This document shows, piece by piece, positions 43,314-51,467 of a stretch of DNA of 64,000 nt. The position numbers and the translations under genes were made by a program. Every line of letters starts with the position of its first letter. Within the stretch, counting starts at the first letter, position 1. The stretch spans positions 372,001 through 436,000 of the forward strand of contig NZ_JBHUIO010000009.1 in assembly GCF_042682745.1 (NCBI RefSeq), given 5' to 3'. A model generated the notes under the pieces. That model saw only the letters and a program-made list of their open reading frames with translations, made no database searches and was not told the DNA's origin. The DNA is from Tumebacillus_A lipolyticus. Its GTDB lineage: Bacteria; Bacillota; Bacilli; Tumebacillales; Tumebacillaceae.

Positions 43314-43351
43314 AAAAATGCCGTTTCGGAAAGGTCCGAAACGGCATTTTT
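43314..43351. terminator. Strong terminator between ABC-F gene and gerA
   Basis: AAATGCCGTTTCGG-AAAGGT-CCGAAACGGCATTTTT with A and T runs on both sides. It ends the ABC-F transcript about 35 bases past the stop. The gerA promoter must lie in 43230-43313; I see no convincing SigG match there. Confidence 0.9.
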
Positions 43352-43385
43352 AGTGACGGGTATGTCACCCACCCTTTTTCCTTGA

Positions 43386-45218
43386 TCAAGGCATTGCCCG
43401 GAGTTCCTGCTGGACGGCTGTCAACAACACCGTTGCCCGCGCTCGCTCCTCCGGTCGTGTCGATCGGTCGTCAAGAATCGCAGCGAGACGAGACAGCTCC
43501 ATCTGCAGGATCATCCGCTGCTCATGCTGTTGCAAGTCCTGGGAGGAGAGGCGCTTGCGCTGCTGATGTTCCCGCCATTCCTCCCATCCTCCGGCAAAGT
43601 GACAGACTTCGCCCGATGTAAAATGCAGCAGACTTGTCGCCAGCCGCCGCACCAGATAGCGGTCATGCGAGACGAGCAACAACGCACCCGGGAAGTGTTG
43701 CAGCGCTTGTTCCATCTGCCGGCGTGACTCGATATCAAGATAGTTGGTCGGCTCATCGAGCACCAGCACATTGGCGCCAGAGAAGTACAGTTTGACAAAC
43801 GCCACTCTGCATTTCTCCCCTTGGCTTAGCTCACCGACTTTTTTAAATACATCTTCTCCTCGAAACAGGAACCCCGCCAGCACAGTCCGCGCTTCTGTCT
43901 GCGTCAACGTCTCTCCCGCCAACACTTCCTCCAAAATGCTCCTCGACAGATCGAGCGACTCCAGCTCCTGACCAAAATAGCCGATTCGCACCTGTGAGCT
44001 CATCTGCACCGAGCCTGCGGTTGGCCGCTGCACACCTGCGATCACTTTGAGCAGCGTGCTCTTTCCAACCCCGTTCGGTCCGATCAATGCCAACCGTTCC
44101 TGCCGTCTGACCGCAAAATTCACCCGATCGTACAGCAGCCGTTCACCAAATTTGACCGCAACGTCCTCCAGCAAAAACAGGCGGTTCGCCAATTTATCTG
44201 TCGTATCGAACGAAACGCGAATCGACCGCACCTCTTTGACCCGCTCGACCCGGTTCGCCTGCAGACGCTCCAGCTGTTTCTCCTTGTTGCGCATCCTGCG
44301 AATGTGCCCTTTTGTCCGTTCCCGGTTCGCACCGCCAGCATCATGCGCGCGGAGATACCATGTTTTGTACATGCTGATCAGCTCTGCTAAGTGTTGCATC
44401 TCCGCCTGTTGCTTCTGATACATCACCTGCTGTGTACGACGTTCCAATTCCTTTTGTCCCTCATAGGCGGTGTAGTTCCCCGGATAGGAAGCGAGCTGTA
44501 CGGCGCTCAACTCCAAGATGCGCGTTGCGACGCGATCCAGAAAGTAACGATCGTGTGAAACGGTCACCACCGTACCGGGAAATTTGCGGATCATCGCCTC
44601 CAACCAATCCATCGTCGCTTCGTCAAGGTGGTTGGTCGGCTCGTCGAGCAACCAGATCTGTGCCTCTTGCAGCAGCAATTTTGCTAACTGAGCTCTCGTC
44701 TTCTGACCACCGCTCAGCATGCTCAGCTCCAACTCCCAAACATCTGGAGGCAGCCCCACCTCTCGCAACACGCGCTCCACTTCGCTGTCATACGAGTAGC
44801 CGCCGATCGTCTCAAAACGCTCTTGCAAGGCACCATAGCGAATGAGCAGCTCCTGCTCATTTATTTCCCGAGAAATAGAATTCGACAACTCCGCTTCGAT
44901 CGAGCGCAACTGCATTTCGACCGAAAGCAACTCCCGCTTCGCCTGTCTGACAAACTCCCTTGTGGTCAAATCGTCGGCACAGACGAGCTGCTGTGTCAAC
45001 AACCCGATCTGCTCGCGGGACACTCGCTCATCCCAGATCACTGAACCAGCATCAGGTGTCAGCTCTCCGGTGATCACTCGAAACAAGGTGGTCTTGCCAA
45101 CTCCATTAGCCCCGACGATCGCTACTTTTTCGCCCCACGCGATCTTCGCTGTCACATTTTCAAACACGGTCTTCGTGACAAACATCTTTTTTAAACCGCT
45201 CAATTTTACAGCATGCAT
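43386..45218 (-). CDS. ABC-F family ATP-binding protein (ribosome-associated, possible antibiotic-protection type)
   Basis: About 610 residues. Two ABC domains without membrane segments: Walker A GANGVGKTT and GPNGVGKST, signatures LSGGQKTRAQ and LSQGEKCRVA, Walker B WLLDEPTNHLDE and LVLDEPTNYLD. The inter-domain linker of about 85 residues (MYKTWYLRAHDAGGANRERTK) is the tRNA-facing antibiotic-determining segment. GGAGGG lies seven bases before the ATG at 45218. A structured leader with an intrinsic terminator resembles those of inducible resistance ABC-F genes. Which drug, if any, is unknown. Confidence 0.85.
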   Translation of the reverse strand: MHAVKLSGLKKMFVTKTVFENVTAKIAWGEKVAIVGANGVGKTTLFRVITGELTPDAGSVIWDERVSREQIGLLTQQLVCADDLTTREFVRQAKRELLSVEMQLRSIEAELSNSISREINEQELLIRYGALQERFETIGGYSYDSEVERVLREVGLPPDVWELELSMLSGGQKTRAQLAKLLLQEAQIWLLDEPTNHLDEATMDWLEAMIRKFPGTVVTVSHDRYFLDRVATRILELSAVQLASYPGNYTAYEGQKELERRTQQVMYQKQQAEMQHLAELISMYKTWYLRAHDAGGANRERTKGHIRRMRNKEKQLERLQANRVERVKEVRSIRVSFDTTDKLANRLFLLEDVAVKFGERLLYDRVNFAVRRQERLALIGPNGVGKSTLLKVIAGVQRPTAGSVQMSSQVRIGYFGQELESLDLSRSILEEVLAGETLTQTEARTVLAGFLFRGEDVFKKVGELSQGEKCRVAFVKLYFSGANVLVLDEPTNYLDIESRRQMEQALQHFPGALLLVSHDRYLVRRLATSLLHFTSGEVCHFAGGWEEWREHQQRKRLSSQDLQQHEQRMILQMELSRLAAILDDRSTRPEERARATVLLTAVQQELRAMP

Positions 45219-45253
45219 TGTGAATCCCTCCATCTGTTCGAAGGGCACCCACA

Positions 45254-45287
45254 CAAAAAAGCTGTGGTCGATATCGGACCACAGCTT
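45254..45287 (-). terminator. Leader terminator (attenuator) of ABC-F gene
   Basis: Minus strand AAGCTGTGGTC-CGATATC-GACCACAGCTT followed by TTTTTTG, ending about 36 bases before the ABC-F start codon and about 310 bases after the predicted promoter. A strong terminator upstream of its own gene implies conditional readthrough. Confidence 0.8.
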
Positions 45288-45420
45288 CGAACAATCTGCA
45301 CTCTTCCATTCCCACAAAACATCAAACGGAAAAAGCAACGCTCTTCCCTGTTTGATCGTCTGTACTCATAGATTGGTGAGCGTGCGATCATTTCTACATG
45401 GGTCCACTTCGAGAGTTTAA

Positions 45421-45498
45421 GAATAGGACAGACCTATCCCGCTCTCGCAACTATCAGATAGTTGCGTTTGAATTCTGTTCACCGATTCGATTGGTGAA
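45421..45498 (-). promoter_or_regulatory. Three tandem hairpins in ABC-F leader
   Basis: TTCACC...GGTGAA (45478-45498), GCAACTAT-CAG-ATAGTTGC (45447-45465), and GAATAGG...CCTATCC with one mismatch (45421-45439). They sit between the predicted promoter and the terminator and may help choose between terminator and antiterminator folds. One open frame, 45206-45391, crosses the terminator and could be a regulatory upstream ORF, but it has a poor ribosome site. Confidence 0.45.
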
Positions 45499-45575
45499 GG
45501 TCGAATTGCAAACTTAGTTGATCATGTAGAATCTCGATGCCACCTTTCGTGAAGTTGGGAATGTATTACAGAGTT

Positions 45576-45605
45576 AGTATATGGGAACACGCTAGGGTTT
45601 GGCAA
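45576..45605 (-). promoter_or_regulatory. Promoter for ABC-F leader
   Basis: Minus strand TTGCCA, 18 bases, TATACT, overlapping the last codons of the hydrolase gene. It gives a leader of about 350 bases. Confidence 0.6.
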
Positions 45606-46401
45606 CCCACTCGATCATTTCTCGCATGATTTCTTCCCGCTCAGGTTCATTGAACAGCTCATGGTAGCACTGCGGATAGTGGATAAATCTGCTGTTCTCT
45701 CTGTCTGGCACCTTTTGAAAAAATGGCTCCGCTTCTTCCGGTGCGACCAGCCGATCTTGCCCCGCTTGCATCAGGAGGATCGGCACACCGACCTTTCCGG
45801 CGCGGTTGCGGGCAGATTCTGAAGCGCGCACGATCTCCTGATACCAGCGTGCGCTGACCACTCCGCCGCAGAGCGGATCTTGCGCATAGGCGGCTACCAC
45901 ATCTGGTGTGCGGGAGAGGAACTCAGTATCGATCCCGCTTGGCATGCGCAATTTGGGCAGCAATCGATCGAGCATTTTGGCGATCGTTCGCTTCCAAGGC
46001 GGGATCTCCACAGCAACTCGCAAGAGCGGGGAGGAAAGCACCGCTTTGACAAGTTGCGGATGATCATGCCCTCGCTCTTGTAAAAAGCGCAAGACGACCA
46101 ATCCCCCCATGCTGTGGCCGATCAGGATCACATGTCCCGTGGTGCCGCCTTGCGCTTTCGCCTGCTGCACCCACTGCTCGACCGCATCCAGATATTGATC
46201 GAAGCGATCGATATGTCCATGCAAACCTGCTGAACGGCCAAAACCGGGCAGGTCTCCGGTGATGACCGAGATGCCGCTCGCATTCAACTTTTCAATCACA
46301 TGCGCATAGCGACCGCTGTGATCGGATGCGCCGTGGACGAGCACTGCCGTAAGCGTTGCGGGTTGCTCCGCCGCAAAAATTTGAGTATGAACACCGCTCA
46401 T
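45592..46401 (-). CDS. Alpha/beta hydrolase, lysophospholipase/monoglyceride lipase type
   Basis: About 269 residues of the serine aminopeptidase S33/Hydrolase_4 type. Oxyanion VLVHGASDHSGRYAHV, GDLPGFGRSAG, nucleophile GHSMGGLV, Asp in QAGQDRLV and His in PQCYHELFNE make a full triad. It resembles monoacylglycerol lipases (GHSMGG, YHELFNE). GGGGAGGG lies six bases before the ATG at 46401. Single-gene unit, divergent from the small gene at 46500. Confidence 0.85.
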   Translation of the reverse strand: MSGVHTQIFAAEQPATLTAVLVHGASDHSGRYAHVIEKLNASGISVITGDLPGFGRSAGLHGHIDRFDQYLDAVEQWVQQAKAQGGTTGHVILIGHSMGGLVVLRFLQERGHDHPQLVKAVLSSPLLRVAVEIPPWKRTIAKMLDRLLPKLRMPSGIDTEFLSRTPDVVAAYAQDPLCGGVVSARWYQEIVRASESARNRAGKVGVPILLMQAGQDRLVAPEEAEPFFQKVPDRENSRFIHYPQCYHELFNEPEREEIMREMIEWVAKP

Positions 46402-46499
46402 TCCATTCCCTCCCCTTTGATCAGATCGGCACTGGTTGTTCTGCATGATGTCCAACTTCCATATACTCGCACCAAAACGGTCGAACAGGGGGAGCTGAC

Positions 46500-46697
46500 A
46501 TGGAAGACAGAATGTTTTACCTCATCCGGGATGCTGTCGGAATCGCCGGAAGTCTTGCGGAGGTCGTCGGGATCATTTTCCTCGTCACCCAATTCGCTCG
46601 ACCGAAGAAGACGGTCTCCAAAGCTGTGATCAAGCCCCGCCGCATTCGCCCACAGGGTCAACGCGCTGCCAACGTCCATACGTATGATGCACAATAG
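46500..46697 (+). CDS. Small membrane protein
   Basis: 65 residues with one helix (AVGIAGSLAEVVGIIFLVTQF) and a basic tail (KAVIKPRRIRPQGQR). GGGGGAG is five bases before the ATG. It has its own promoter space (TATACT at 46461-46466 without a good -35) and shares a terminator with the convergent Crp/Fnr gene. No family recognised. Confidence 0.5.
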   Translation: MEDRMFYLIRDAVGIAGSLAEVVGIIFLVTQFARPKKTVSKAVIKPRRIRPQGQRAANVHTYDAQ

Positions 46698-46703
46698 TCC
46701 AAA

Positions 46704-46730
46704 AAGGGAGCGGTATCCCCCCGCTCCCTT
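46704..46730. terminator. Bidirectional terminator
   Basis: AAGGGAGCGG-TATCCCC-CCGCTCCCTT with A and T flanks, between the convergent 46500 gene and the Crp/Fnr gene, overlapping the latter's stop. Confidence 0.75.
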
Positions 46731-47412
46731 ATTTCATCTCGGCCAATACTTTCTGGTCGAGAAGTATAATATGCCGTTTTTTCACATCGATCCAGCCGTT
46801 CGCTTTAAACTCGTTTAAAATTTTGCTCGTCGTCTCTCTTGTCGATCCGATCAAAGAGGCGATATCCTCGTGGGTCAGCTTGATCCCGACCTGTACACCG
46901 CCATCGACGCGCTCACCATGAACATCGGCCAACTTCAGAAGCAGGCGTGCCAGGCGCGTTTGCACATCGTAAAACACGAGATGTTCGATCTGCTCTTGCG
47001 CTTCGCTCAAGCGATGTTCGACGATCTGTGCCAACTTCAGCGATACGCTCGGATTGCGCAACGCGATTTTTTCAAAATCTTTCTTATCGATCACGCAGAT
47101 CTGCGCATCATCCAGCACCTCGGCAAAGTTCCGGCGCGGCTCGTCAGCAAAAAGAGCGTTCTCTCCGAACACATCACCCGGCTCCAAGATCACCAATGTA
47201 AAATGCTTTCCGGTTTCTGAAAGACGAGAGATGCGCACTCGACCCGACTTTAACATATATACCTGATTGCTCGGCTCATCCGGCGTGAAAATGTACTCCC
47301 GCTTCGGAATGATCGTCGACTGACTGCCGCGTCCCAGCATGTCAAGCTCATCTTCGTTCAGGTCCTTGAACAGCTCATATTGACCGAGGTAGCAGATTTC
47401 ACAATTGCTCAT
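46729..47412 (-). CDS. Crp/Fnr family transcription regulator
   Basis: About 227 residues. A cyclic-nucleotide-binding-like fold with PGDVFGENALF is followed by a long dimer helix and a winged helix (TRETTSKILNEFKANGWI). The cAMP-contact Arg-Ser pair is not evident, so the effector is unclear. The N-terminus has CEIC, two cysteines three apart, insufficient for a classic Fnr cluster by itself. ATG 47412 has GAGGAGGG eight bases upstream. Confidence 0.85.
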   Translation of the reverse strand: MSNCEICYLGQYELFKDLNEDELDMLGRGSQSTIIPKREYIFTPDEPSNQVYMLKSGRVRISRLSETGKHFTLVILEPGDVFGENALFADEPRRNFAEVLDDAQICVIDKKDFEKIALRNPSVSLKLAQIVEHRLSEAQEQIEHLVFYDVQTRLARLLLKLADVHGERVDGGVQVGIKLTHEDIASLIGSTRETTSKILNEFKANGWIDVKKRHIILLDQKVLAEMK

Positions 47413-47465
47413 GGCAACTGCCCTCCTCATCTCAGGATCTTCAGTCTCATATTAGTTACTTTTAT

Positions 47466-47494
47466 AAAGTATCACAGAAAGGTGCTCCTCGCAA
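47466..47494 (-). promoter_or_regulatory. Promoter for Crp/Fnr gene
   Basis: Minus strand TTGCGA, 17 bases, TACTTT. Nearby TGTGATACTTTATAAAAGTAAC is part-palindromic and might be an autoregulatory site. The remaining gap 47495-47664 shows no gene. Confidence 0.45.
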
Positions 47495-47664
47495 CGTGAA
47501 AATCACGCAACAAACGAAAAGGTTGTGACCGCGATCCGCTCGGTTATCAATAGGTTCCCCACATCAGAAACTGCTACTACTCGAAGCTGACAGAAGATAA
47601 AAAGCGCGAGCCGCCAATGGGCGATCTGTTGGTCGCCCTTCGTTCGACCGATCAGGATGCGATG

Positions 47665-47696
47665 AAAAAAAGCTTCTCATCAGTCGATGAGAAGCC
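47665..47696 (-). terminator. Terminator after comFB-like gene
   Basis: Minus strand GCTTCTCATC-GACT-GATGAGAAGC followed by TTTTTTTC. Confidence 0.9.
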
Positions 47697-47708
47697 TGCT
47701 GTGATTGC

Positions 47709-47975
47709 TCACTCATGAGACGGCTTGGCCGAGACGATGTTTGCAGCCCGCGCGATCTCTCGCAAAACATCCGCCTGCATCTGCTCGTCCATCATCCGCG
47801 CCTTCACGATGACTCTGCCTTTGTCGTGTGCTACATAACGAGGTGACAAAGCGTTTAGTGTGACAGCCAAGATGTCATTTTTACAGAGTTGACAGGTACA
47901 TTCGATCTTCAGATTCTTCCAATGCTCTTCCATGACATCTTCCACGATCTGCTCCATCAGGTTGGTGACCTTCAT
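47709..47975 (-). CDS. ComFB-like late competence protein
   Basis: 88 residues. The pattern MKVTNLMEQIVEDVMEE, then CTCQLCKNDILAVTLNALSPRYV, is that of the ComFB family, whose CxCxxC cysteines bind a metal. In Bacillus ComFB is encoded in the comF operon with unknown role; related proteins in cyanobacteria bind cyclic dinucleotides. Here it is a single gene away from comFA/comFC. GTAGGAG precedes the ATG. Confidence 0.8.
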   Translation of the reverse strand: MKVTNLMEQIVEDVMEEHWKNLKIECTCQLCKNDILAVTLNALSPRYVAHDKGRVIVKARMMDEQMQADVLREIARAANIVSAKPSHE

Positions 47976-48039
47976 CGCTCCTACCTCATCCCGTCTTCTT
48001 AAGAAATGTTATTGATTAGTTTAATATCTTCTACATGAT

Positions 48040-48210
48040 TCACCAATTTCCCTGCAAAGGAGTGAGAGTAGCATTATCTTCAGTCAACGTTGAACGAATC
48101 TGGCCCTCCAGAACAGCCAATCTGCCAGCTTGCTCATGCATCAGCTCTTCACCTGCGAGCGCTTCGAGCGAGAACTTGAAAGTTTTAGACCGCTTGTTGA
48201 TACGAGCGCT
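48040..48210 (-). pseudogene. Relic of a small peptide gene (SKTFK type), copy A
   Basis: An open minus-strand frame overlapping the end of the TlpA-like gene reads KRSKTFKFSLEALAGEEL, then MHEQAGRLAVLEGQIRST and on to a TGA at 48040. Its first 20 residues match copy B at 52277-52348 (SKTFKLSTEALAGEELM). No start codon or ribosome site precedes the SKTF segment here. Probably a truncated gene; function unknown. The rest of the gap to the ComFB gene is AT-richer and empty. Confidence 0.4.
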
Positions 48211-48730
48211 CTAACAAGCTGACCATGTGCAAATAATTATCGATATAATCAAAGTGAACAATGACACCATTCGGATCGATGATGAATAACATCGGCACTT
48301 TGTCCACAAAGTAGCTCTGGAACACATCTGACGAGTAGCTCAGAGAGATCCCTTCTGGCAGGACTGCTTTCGCCTCCGGTTCCTCGCCCTCATCGATCAG
48401 CACCAGCCGCATGCTAAAATAATGGTCTGACAGCTGGGCTAGCTTTGTCGTGATGTCAAGACAGGTGCCGCAGCTTGAATTTTTAAACAGGATCGCCGTG
48501 TATCGATTCTCTGGCGCGGGAAGCCTCACCATCTCTCCACGCTGATCGATCAAGCGAAAGAACGGTGACTGTTGCCCAACCTTTAGCGTTGTCCGATCGA
48601 GCTTCCCATCCTTGATACGGAAGCGGTTTAAGAAGTCCCCGACCATGCGCGCGAGATAAAAAAAACAGGCGATCAGCGCGATCATACAGATCCACAAAAC
48701 GATGTTAGAGATCACCAGAAATGTTTCCAT
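48185..48730 (-). CDS. TlpA/ResA-like membrane-anchored thioredoxin (CGTC)
   Basis: 181 residues. One N-terminal helix (5-28) anchors an extracytoplasmic thioredoxin fold. The active site is SSCGTC (Cys87, Cys90) and the cis-Pro loop is VDKVPMLFII. The layout matches MauD/TlpA partners of MauE-type proteins. Last gene of the 52.0-48.2 kb operon, 12 bases after the MauE-like gene. Likely handles disulfides of the exported peptide. Confidence 0.75.
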   Translation of the reverse strand: METFLVISNIVLWICMIALIACFFYLARMVGDFLNRFRIKDGKLDRTTLKVGQQSPFFRLIDQRGEMVRLPAPENRYTAILFKNSSCGTCLDITTKLAQLSDHYFSMRLVLIDEGEEPEAKAVLPEGISLSYSSDVFQSYFVDKVPMLFIIDPNGVIVHFDYIDNYLHMVSLLERSYQQAV

Positions 48731-48742
48731 TCGATATCCTCC

Positions 48743-49315
48743 TCATCTCGATGGCAGCAGCGATTCGATGCGCTTGCCAATGCCGAACAGTGTGGTCATG
48801 CTCATGTAGAACAGCAGGCTAAATAATCCGATCAGCAATGTGATCCAATATTGCCCACCGATCACCTCGCTGAGTGAGACACCTGAGAACAAAAGATCGA
48901 AATGTCCCAAAGTGCCCGTGTACTCTGTCAACCAACCGCCGATCAGAAACAGCACTGTATTGCGTATTGCTAACCACCATGACAAATGATGATTGCCCGC
49001 AACTCCCCCACAGCCACATGAGATCTCTCGCCGCCCCCGAAGCAGATTGATCGCAATCGCCAAGGTGTACACGACGAGCAAGCTCATCGTCGTCCAGGCG
49101 GCAATCGATTGGTAGAAACCGCTCAACAGTAGCAATCCTACCGCAACCTCTGCGATGACTTCACACCACCCGAACGGTTTGATCAGCGATGCTGGCAAAA
49201 TGCGATAATCTTTCAAGATCGAAAAATGCTCCGGCATCTTTTTTAGTTTGGAGATGCCACTGCTGAAAAACATCACCCCCAAGATTACCCGAAAGATCAG
49301 TGTCAACTCCTCCAT
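48743..49315 (-). CDS. MauE/DoxX-like redox membrane protein
   Basis: 190 residues with four to five helices. The MauE hallmark GRREISCGCGG (Cys100, Cys102) is followed by a WWLAIRNTVL helix. MauE proteins pass electrons across the membrane to MauD/TlpA-type thioredoxins, as VKOR/DsbB/CcdA do. AGGAGG lies seven bases before the ATG at 49315. It overlaps the exporter gene by 13 bases. Confidence 0.75.
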   Translation of the reverse strand: MEELTLIFRVILGVMFFSSGISKLKKMPEHFSILKDYRILPASLIKPFGWCEVIAEVAVGLLLLSGFYQSIAAWTTMSLLVVYTLAIAINLLRGRREISCGCGGVAGNHHLSWWLAIRNTVLFLIGGWLTEYTGTLGHFDLLFSGVSLSEVIGGQYWITLLIGLFSLLFYMSMTTLFGIGKRIESLLPSR

Positions 49316-51132
49316 GCTACCGCCTCCTGCAATCCTTCTATCTCCTCCGAATACCATTGCGCCTGCATGCGGTACATCCGCGCATACTCTCCGTTTTGCG
49401 TCTGCAACTCCTCATGCGTCCCCGATTCGATCAACCGCCCTTCTTTCAACACAAAGATTCGATCTGCCATTCGAGCAGCCGCCATCCGATGGGAGATAAA
49501 TAGGGTTGTCTTCCCTGCTGTCAGCATTTTGAACTGGCGGAACACTTCCATCTCCGCTTGCGGATCGAGCGCAGCTGTCGGCTCGTCCAAGATCATGATC
49601 TGACCTCCGCTGAACAGCGCGCGGGCGATCGCAATTTTCTGCCATTGTCCGCCCGACACGTCTTCACCATCGAACAGCGTGCGACCGAGATTGGTTGCAT
49701 AACCATCCTCCAAATGTTGCACCAATCGATCGACACCGCTTCGTCGGGCCACCTCTTCTAACTTTTCCAGATTATCTAGTTGGTCGATGTCACCGAACGC
49801 GATGTTTTCGCGAACCGTCAAGGAATATTTCATAAAGTCTTGGAAGATGACCGTGATGTTTCGGAACAGGTCTCGTTCTTCAATCGACCGAAGTTCAAGA
49901 TCGTCAAACATGATCTGGCCTTTGTCCACATGGTATAGCCCCATCAGACATTTCACCAACGTCGTCTTCCCCGAGCCGTTTTCTCCGACGATTGCAATCT
50001 TTTCGCCAGGCTGTATCTGGAAGCTGACATCTTCGATCACACGTCGCTCCGTATCAGGATATCGAAATGTCACATTTTCAAATCGAATCCCTTCTTGCAG
50101 TTGCTTCGGGAAGGGGAGATCACCGCGCACAGAGGATAGGCCACCTGCCGGTTCCTCAAGGTCGATAAACTGGAAGAAGTCGCGGATATACAGCGTTTCT
50201 TCAAAAATTCCGGCGAGACGAAACGAAATTTGATTGATGCTGCTTTGCGTGCCATGCACAGCCTGCCCCATCGAAACAAAATCACCGATCTGCATCGACT
50301 TGACGCGCATCAACCAGATCATCACGCCTGCCGCTCCAAGATAAAGGACAGCTGTCACCGCTTCCAGCGCGATTTCGATCCCCTGCTGTTTGCGCATCAG
50401 GTGCAGCGCTTCCCTCGCATTCTTCAAATACCTCTTTGACCACCGATTGATCAGATAGCTACCCAAGCCAAACAATCGGATCTCCTTAGCTCCTTGTCGA
50501 TCCATGATCAACTGCGACATATAGGATGCTTCTCGTGCCACAGGAGTTTGATGAAGCATCAGCCAAAACTTTTGCTGTCCAAACTTTGCGTGGACGATCA
50601 GCATCGGAACCGCACCGAGCAAACTGAGCAACAAAAAGCTCCAGTGTAGCGTCAACAGGTAGCCGAGCAGTGAAAAGAGGCTAATACATGCTTGAAAAAT
50701 CTCAAATGTATTTCTCACAGGAGCGAGAAAACGACCCCCGGCTCCAGAATTAATGCGAGTAAGATGATGATAATATTGCGGGTTCTCAAAGTACGCCAGC
50801 GGAACAGAAACAAGTTTTTCCGAAATTTTCTTTTGTAGGTCATGGTTTAACAACACTTCCATCCTTTGATCGAGCCAGCTTTGCAGGTTGCGGAGTGCGA
50901 CTGCGACCACCGCAATCCCAAACTCTAACAGCAGCAGCCAGATCGTCGGTCCGTATTCATGTACCTCACCTTGGATGATCGCTGAAACGGAGTTGACCAA
51001 CTCCTTCGTCACCCAGATCGTCGCAAGGGGTAGCGACCCGATCAGGATGTGCAGAAAGATCGATGAGATCACCCACCACTTGCCACTCTTCCAAACCAAG
51101 CTCATCGCACAAAATAAATATCGAATTCCCAT
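49303..51132 (-). CDS. ABC exporter (fused permease-ATPase) for a peptide
   Basis: 609 residues. Six membrane helices (about 20-320) are followed by one ATPase domain: Walker A GENGSGKTT, signature VSGGQWQKIAIARAL, Walker B IMILDEPTAALD, switch His in FISHR. There is no N-terminal C39 peptidase domain, so leader removal must be done by another enzyme. GGGAGG lies five bases before ATG 51132. It follows the Cys-rich peptide gene, separated by a terminator-like hairpin. Most likely exports that peptide. Confidence 0.8.
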   Translation of the reverse strand: MGIRYLFCAMSLVWKSGKWWVISSIFLHILIGSLPLATIWVTKELVNSVSAIIQGEVHEYGPTIWLLLLEFGIAVVAVALRNLQSWLDQRMEVLLNHDLQKKISEKLVSVPLAYFENPQYYHHLTRINSGAGGRFLAPVRNTFEIFQACISLFSLLGYLLTLHWSFLLLSLLGAVPMLIVHAKFGQQKFWLMLHQTPVAREASYMSQLIMDRQGAKEIRLFGLGSYLINRWSKRYLKNAREALHLMRKQQGIEIALEAVTAVLYLGAAGVMIWLMRVKSMQIGDFVSMGQAVHGTQSSINQISFRLAGIFEETLYIRDFFQFIDLEEPAGGLSSVRGDLPFPKQLQEGIRFENVTFRYPDTERRVIEDVSFQIQPGEKIAIVGENGSGKTTLVKCLMGLYHVDKGQIMFDDLELRSIEERDLFRNITVIFQDFMKYSLTVRENIAFGDIDQLDNLEKLEEVARRSGVDRLVQHLEDGYATNLGRTLFDGEDVSGGQWQKIAIARALFSGGQIMILDEPTAALDPQAEMEVFRQFKMLTAGKTTLFISHRMAAARMADRIFVLKEGRLIESGTHEELQTQNGEYARMYRMQAQWYSEEIEGLQEAVAWRS

Positions 51133-51177
51133 GAGTACCTCCCTTGACAAGGGATCAAAATTGGGCATGAGAAATGG

Positions 51178-51206
51178 AAAAGGAGGCCGACTCCAGTCGA
51201 GCCTCC
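51178..51206 (-). terminator. Partial terminator between peptide and exporter genes
   Basis: Minus strand GGAGGC-TCGACTGGAGTCG-GCCTCC followed by TTTT, starting nine bases past the peptide stop. Such a hairpin usually keeps peptide mRNA high relative to downstream export genes. Confidence 0.65.
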
Positions 51207-51214
51207 ATCTCATC

Positions 51215-51415
51215 CTAAGTTGGGCATCCGCAAACTCCCATATCACGATAGCCGCAGGATTGACCAGTAGAGCTGTCATAGTAGTAGACGCGCGCTCTGT
51301 TGTACCCGCCTATACCTGTGCAGATCAAGATACATTGTGCATCCTGATAAGTACTGGAGCAAGGCTGTGCTGAAGCTTCTACATTTGCCATTTTGCCCAC
51401 AAGGCGCTTTAACAT
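51215..51415 (-). CDS. 66-residue six-cysteine peptide precursor
   Basis: Begins MLKRLVGKMANVEASAQPC. Cysteines at 19, 28, 32, 54, 62 and 64 all lie after residue 18; the first 18 residues are Cys-free, basic and end in ASA-QP, an A-x-A-type cleavage context. The second half is Tyr/Gly-rich (GGYNRARVYYYDSS) and ends GVCGCPT. GGAGG is eight bases before ATG 51415. Between a thioredoxin gene and an exporter with a MauE/TlpA pair, it is best read as the substrate of the operon. No known RiPP class recognised. Confidence 0.7.
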   Translation of the reverse strand: MLKRLVGKMANVEASAQPCSSTYQDAQCILICTGIGGYNRARVYYYDSSTGQSCGYRDMGVCGCPT

Positions 51416-51467
51416 ATTTTTCACCTCCTTTCAACGAGGTTAATCCTCTGGGAAGTTAGCACTCTGA

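Noticed and set aside
51215..51415. SCIFF-type six-cysteine peptide
   Set aside because: Six cysteines in about 46 residues fits the SCIFF name, but SCIFF needs an adjacent radical-SAM maturase and its sequence pattern; neither is present.
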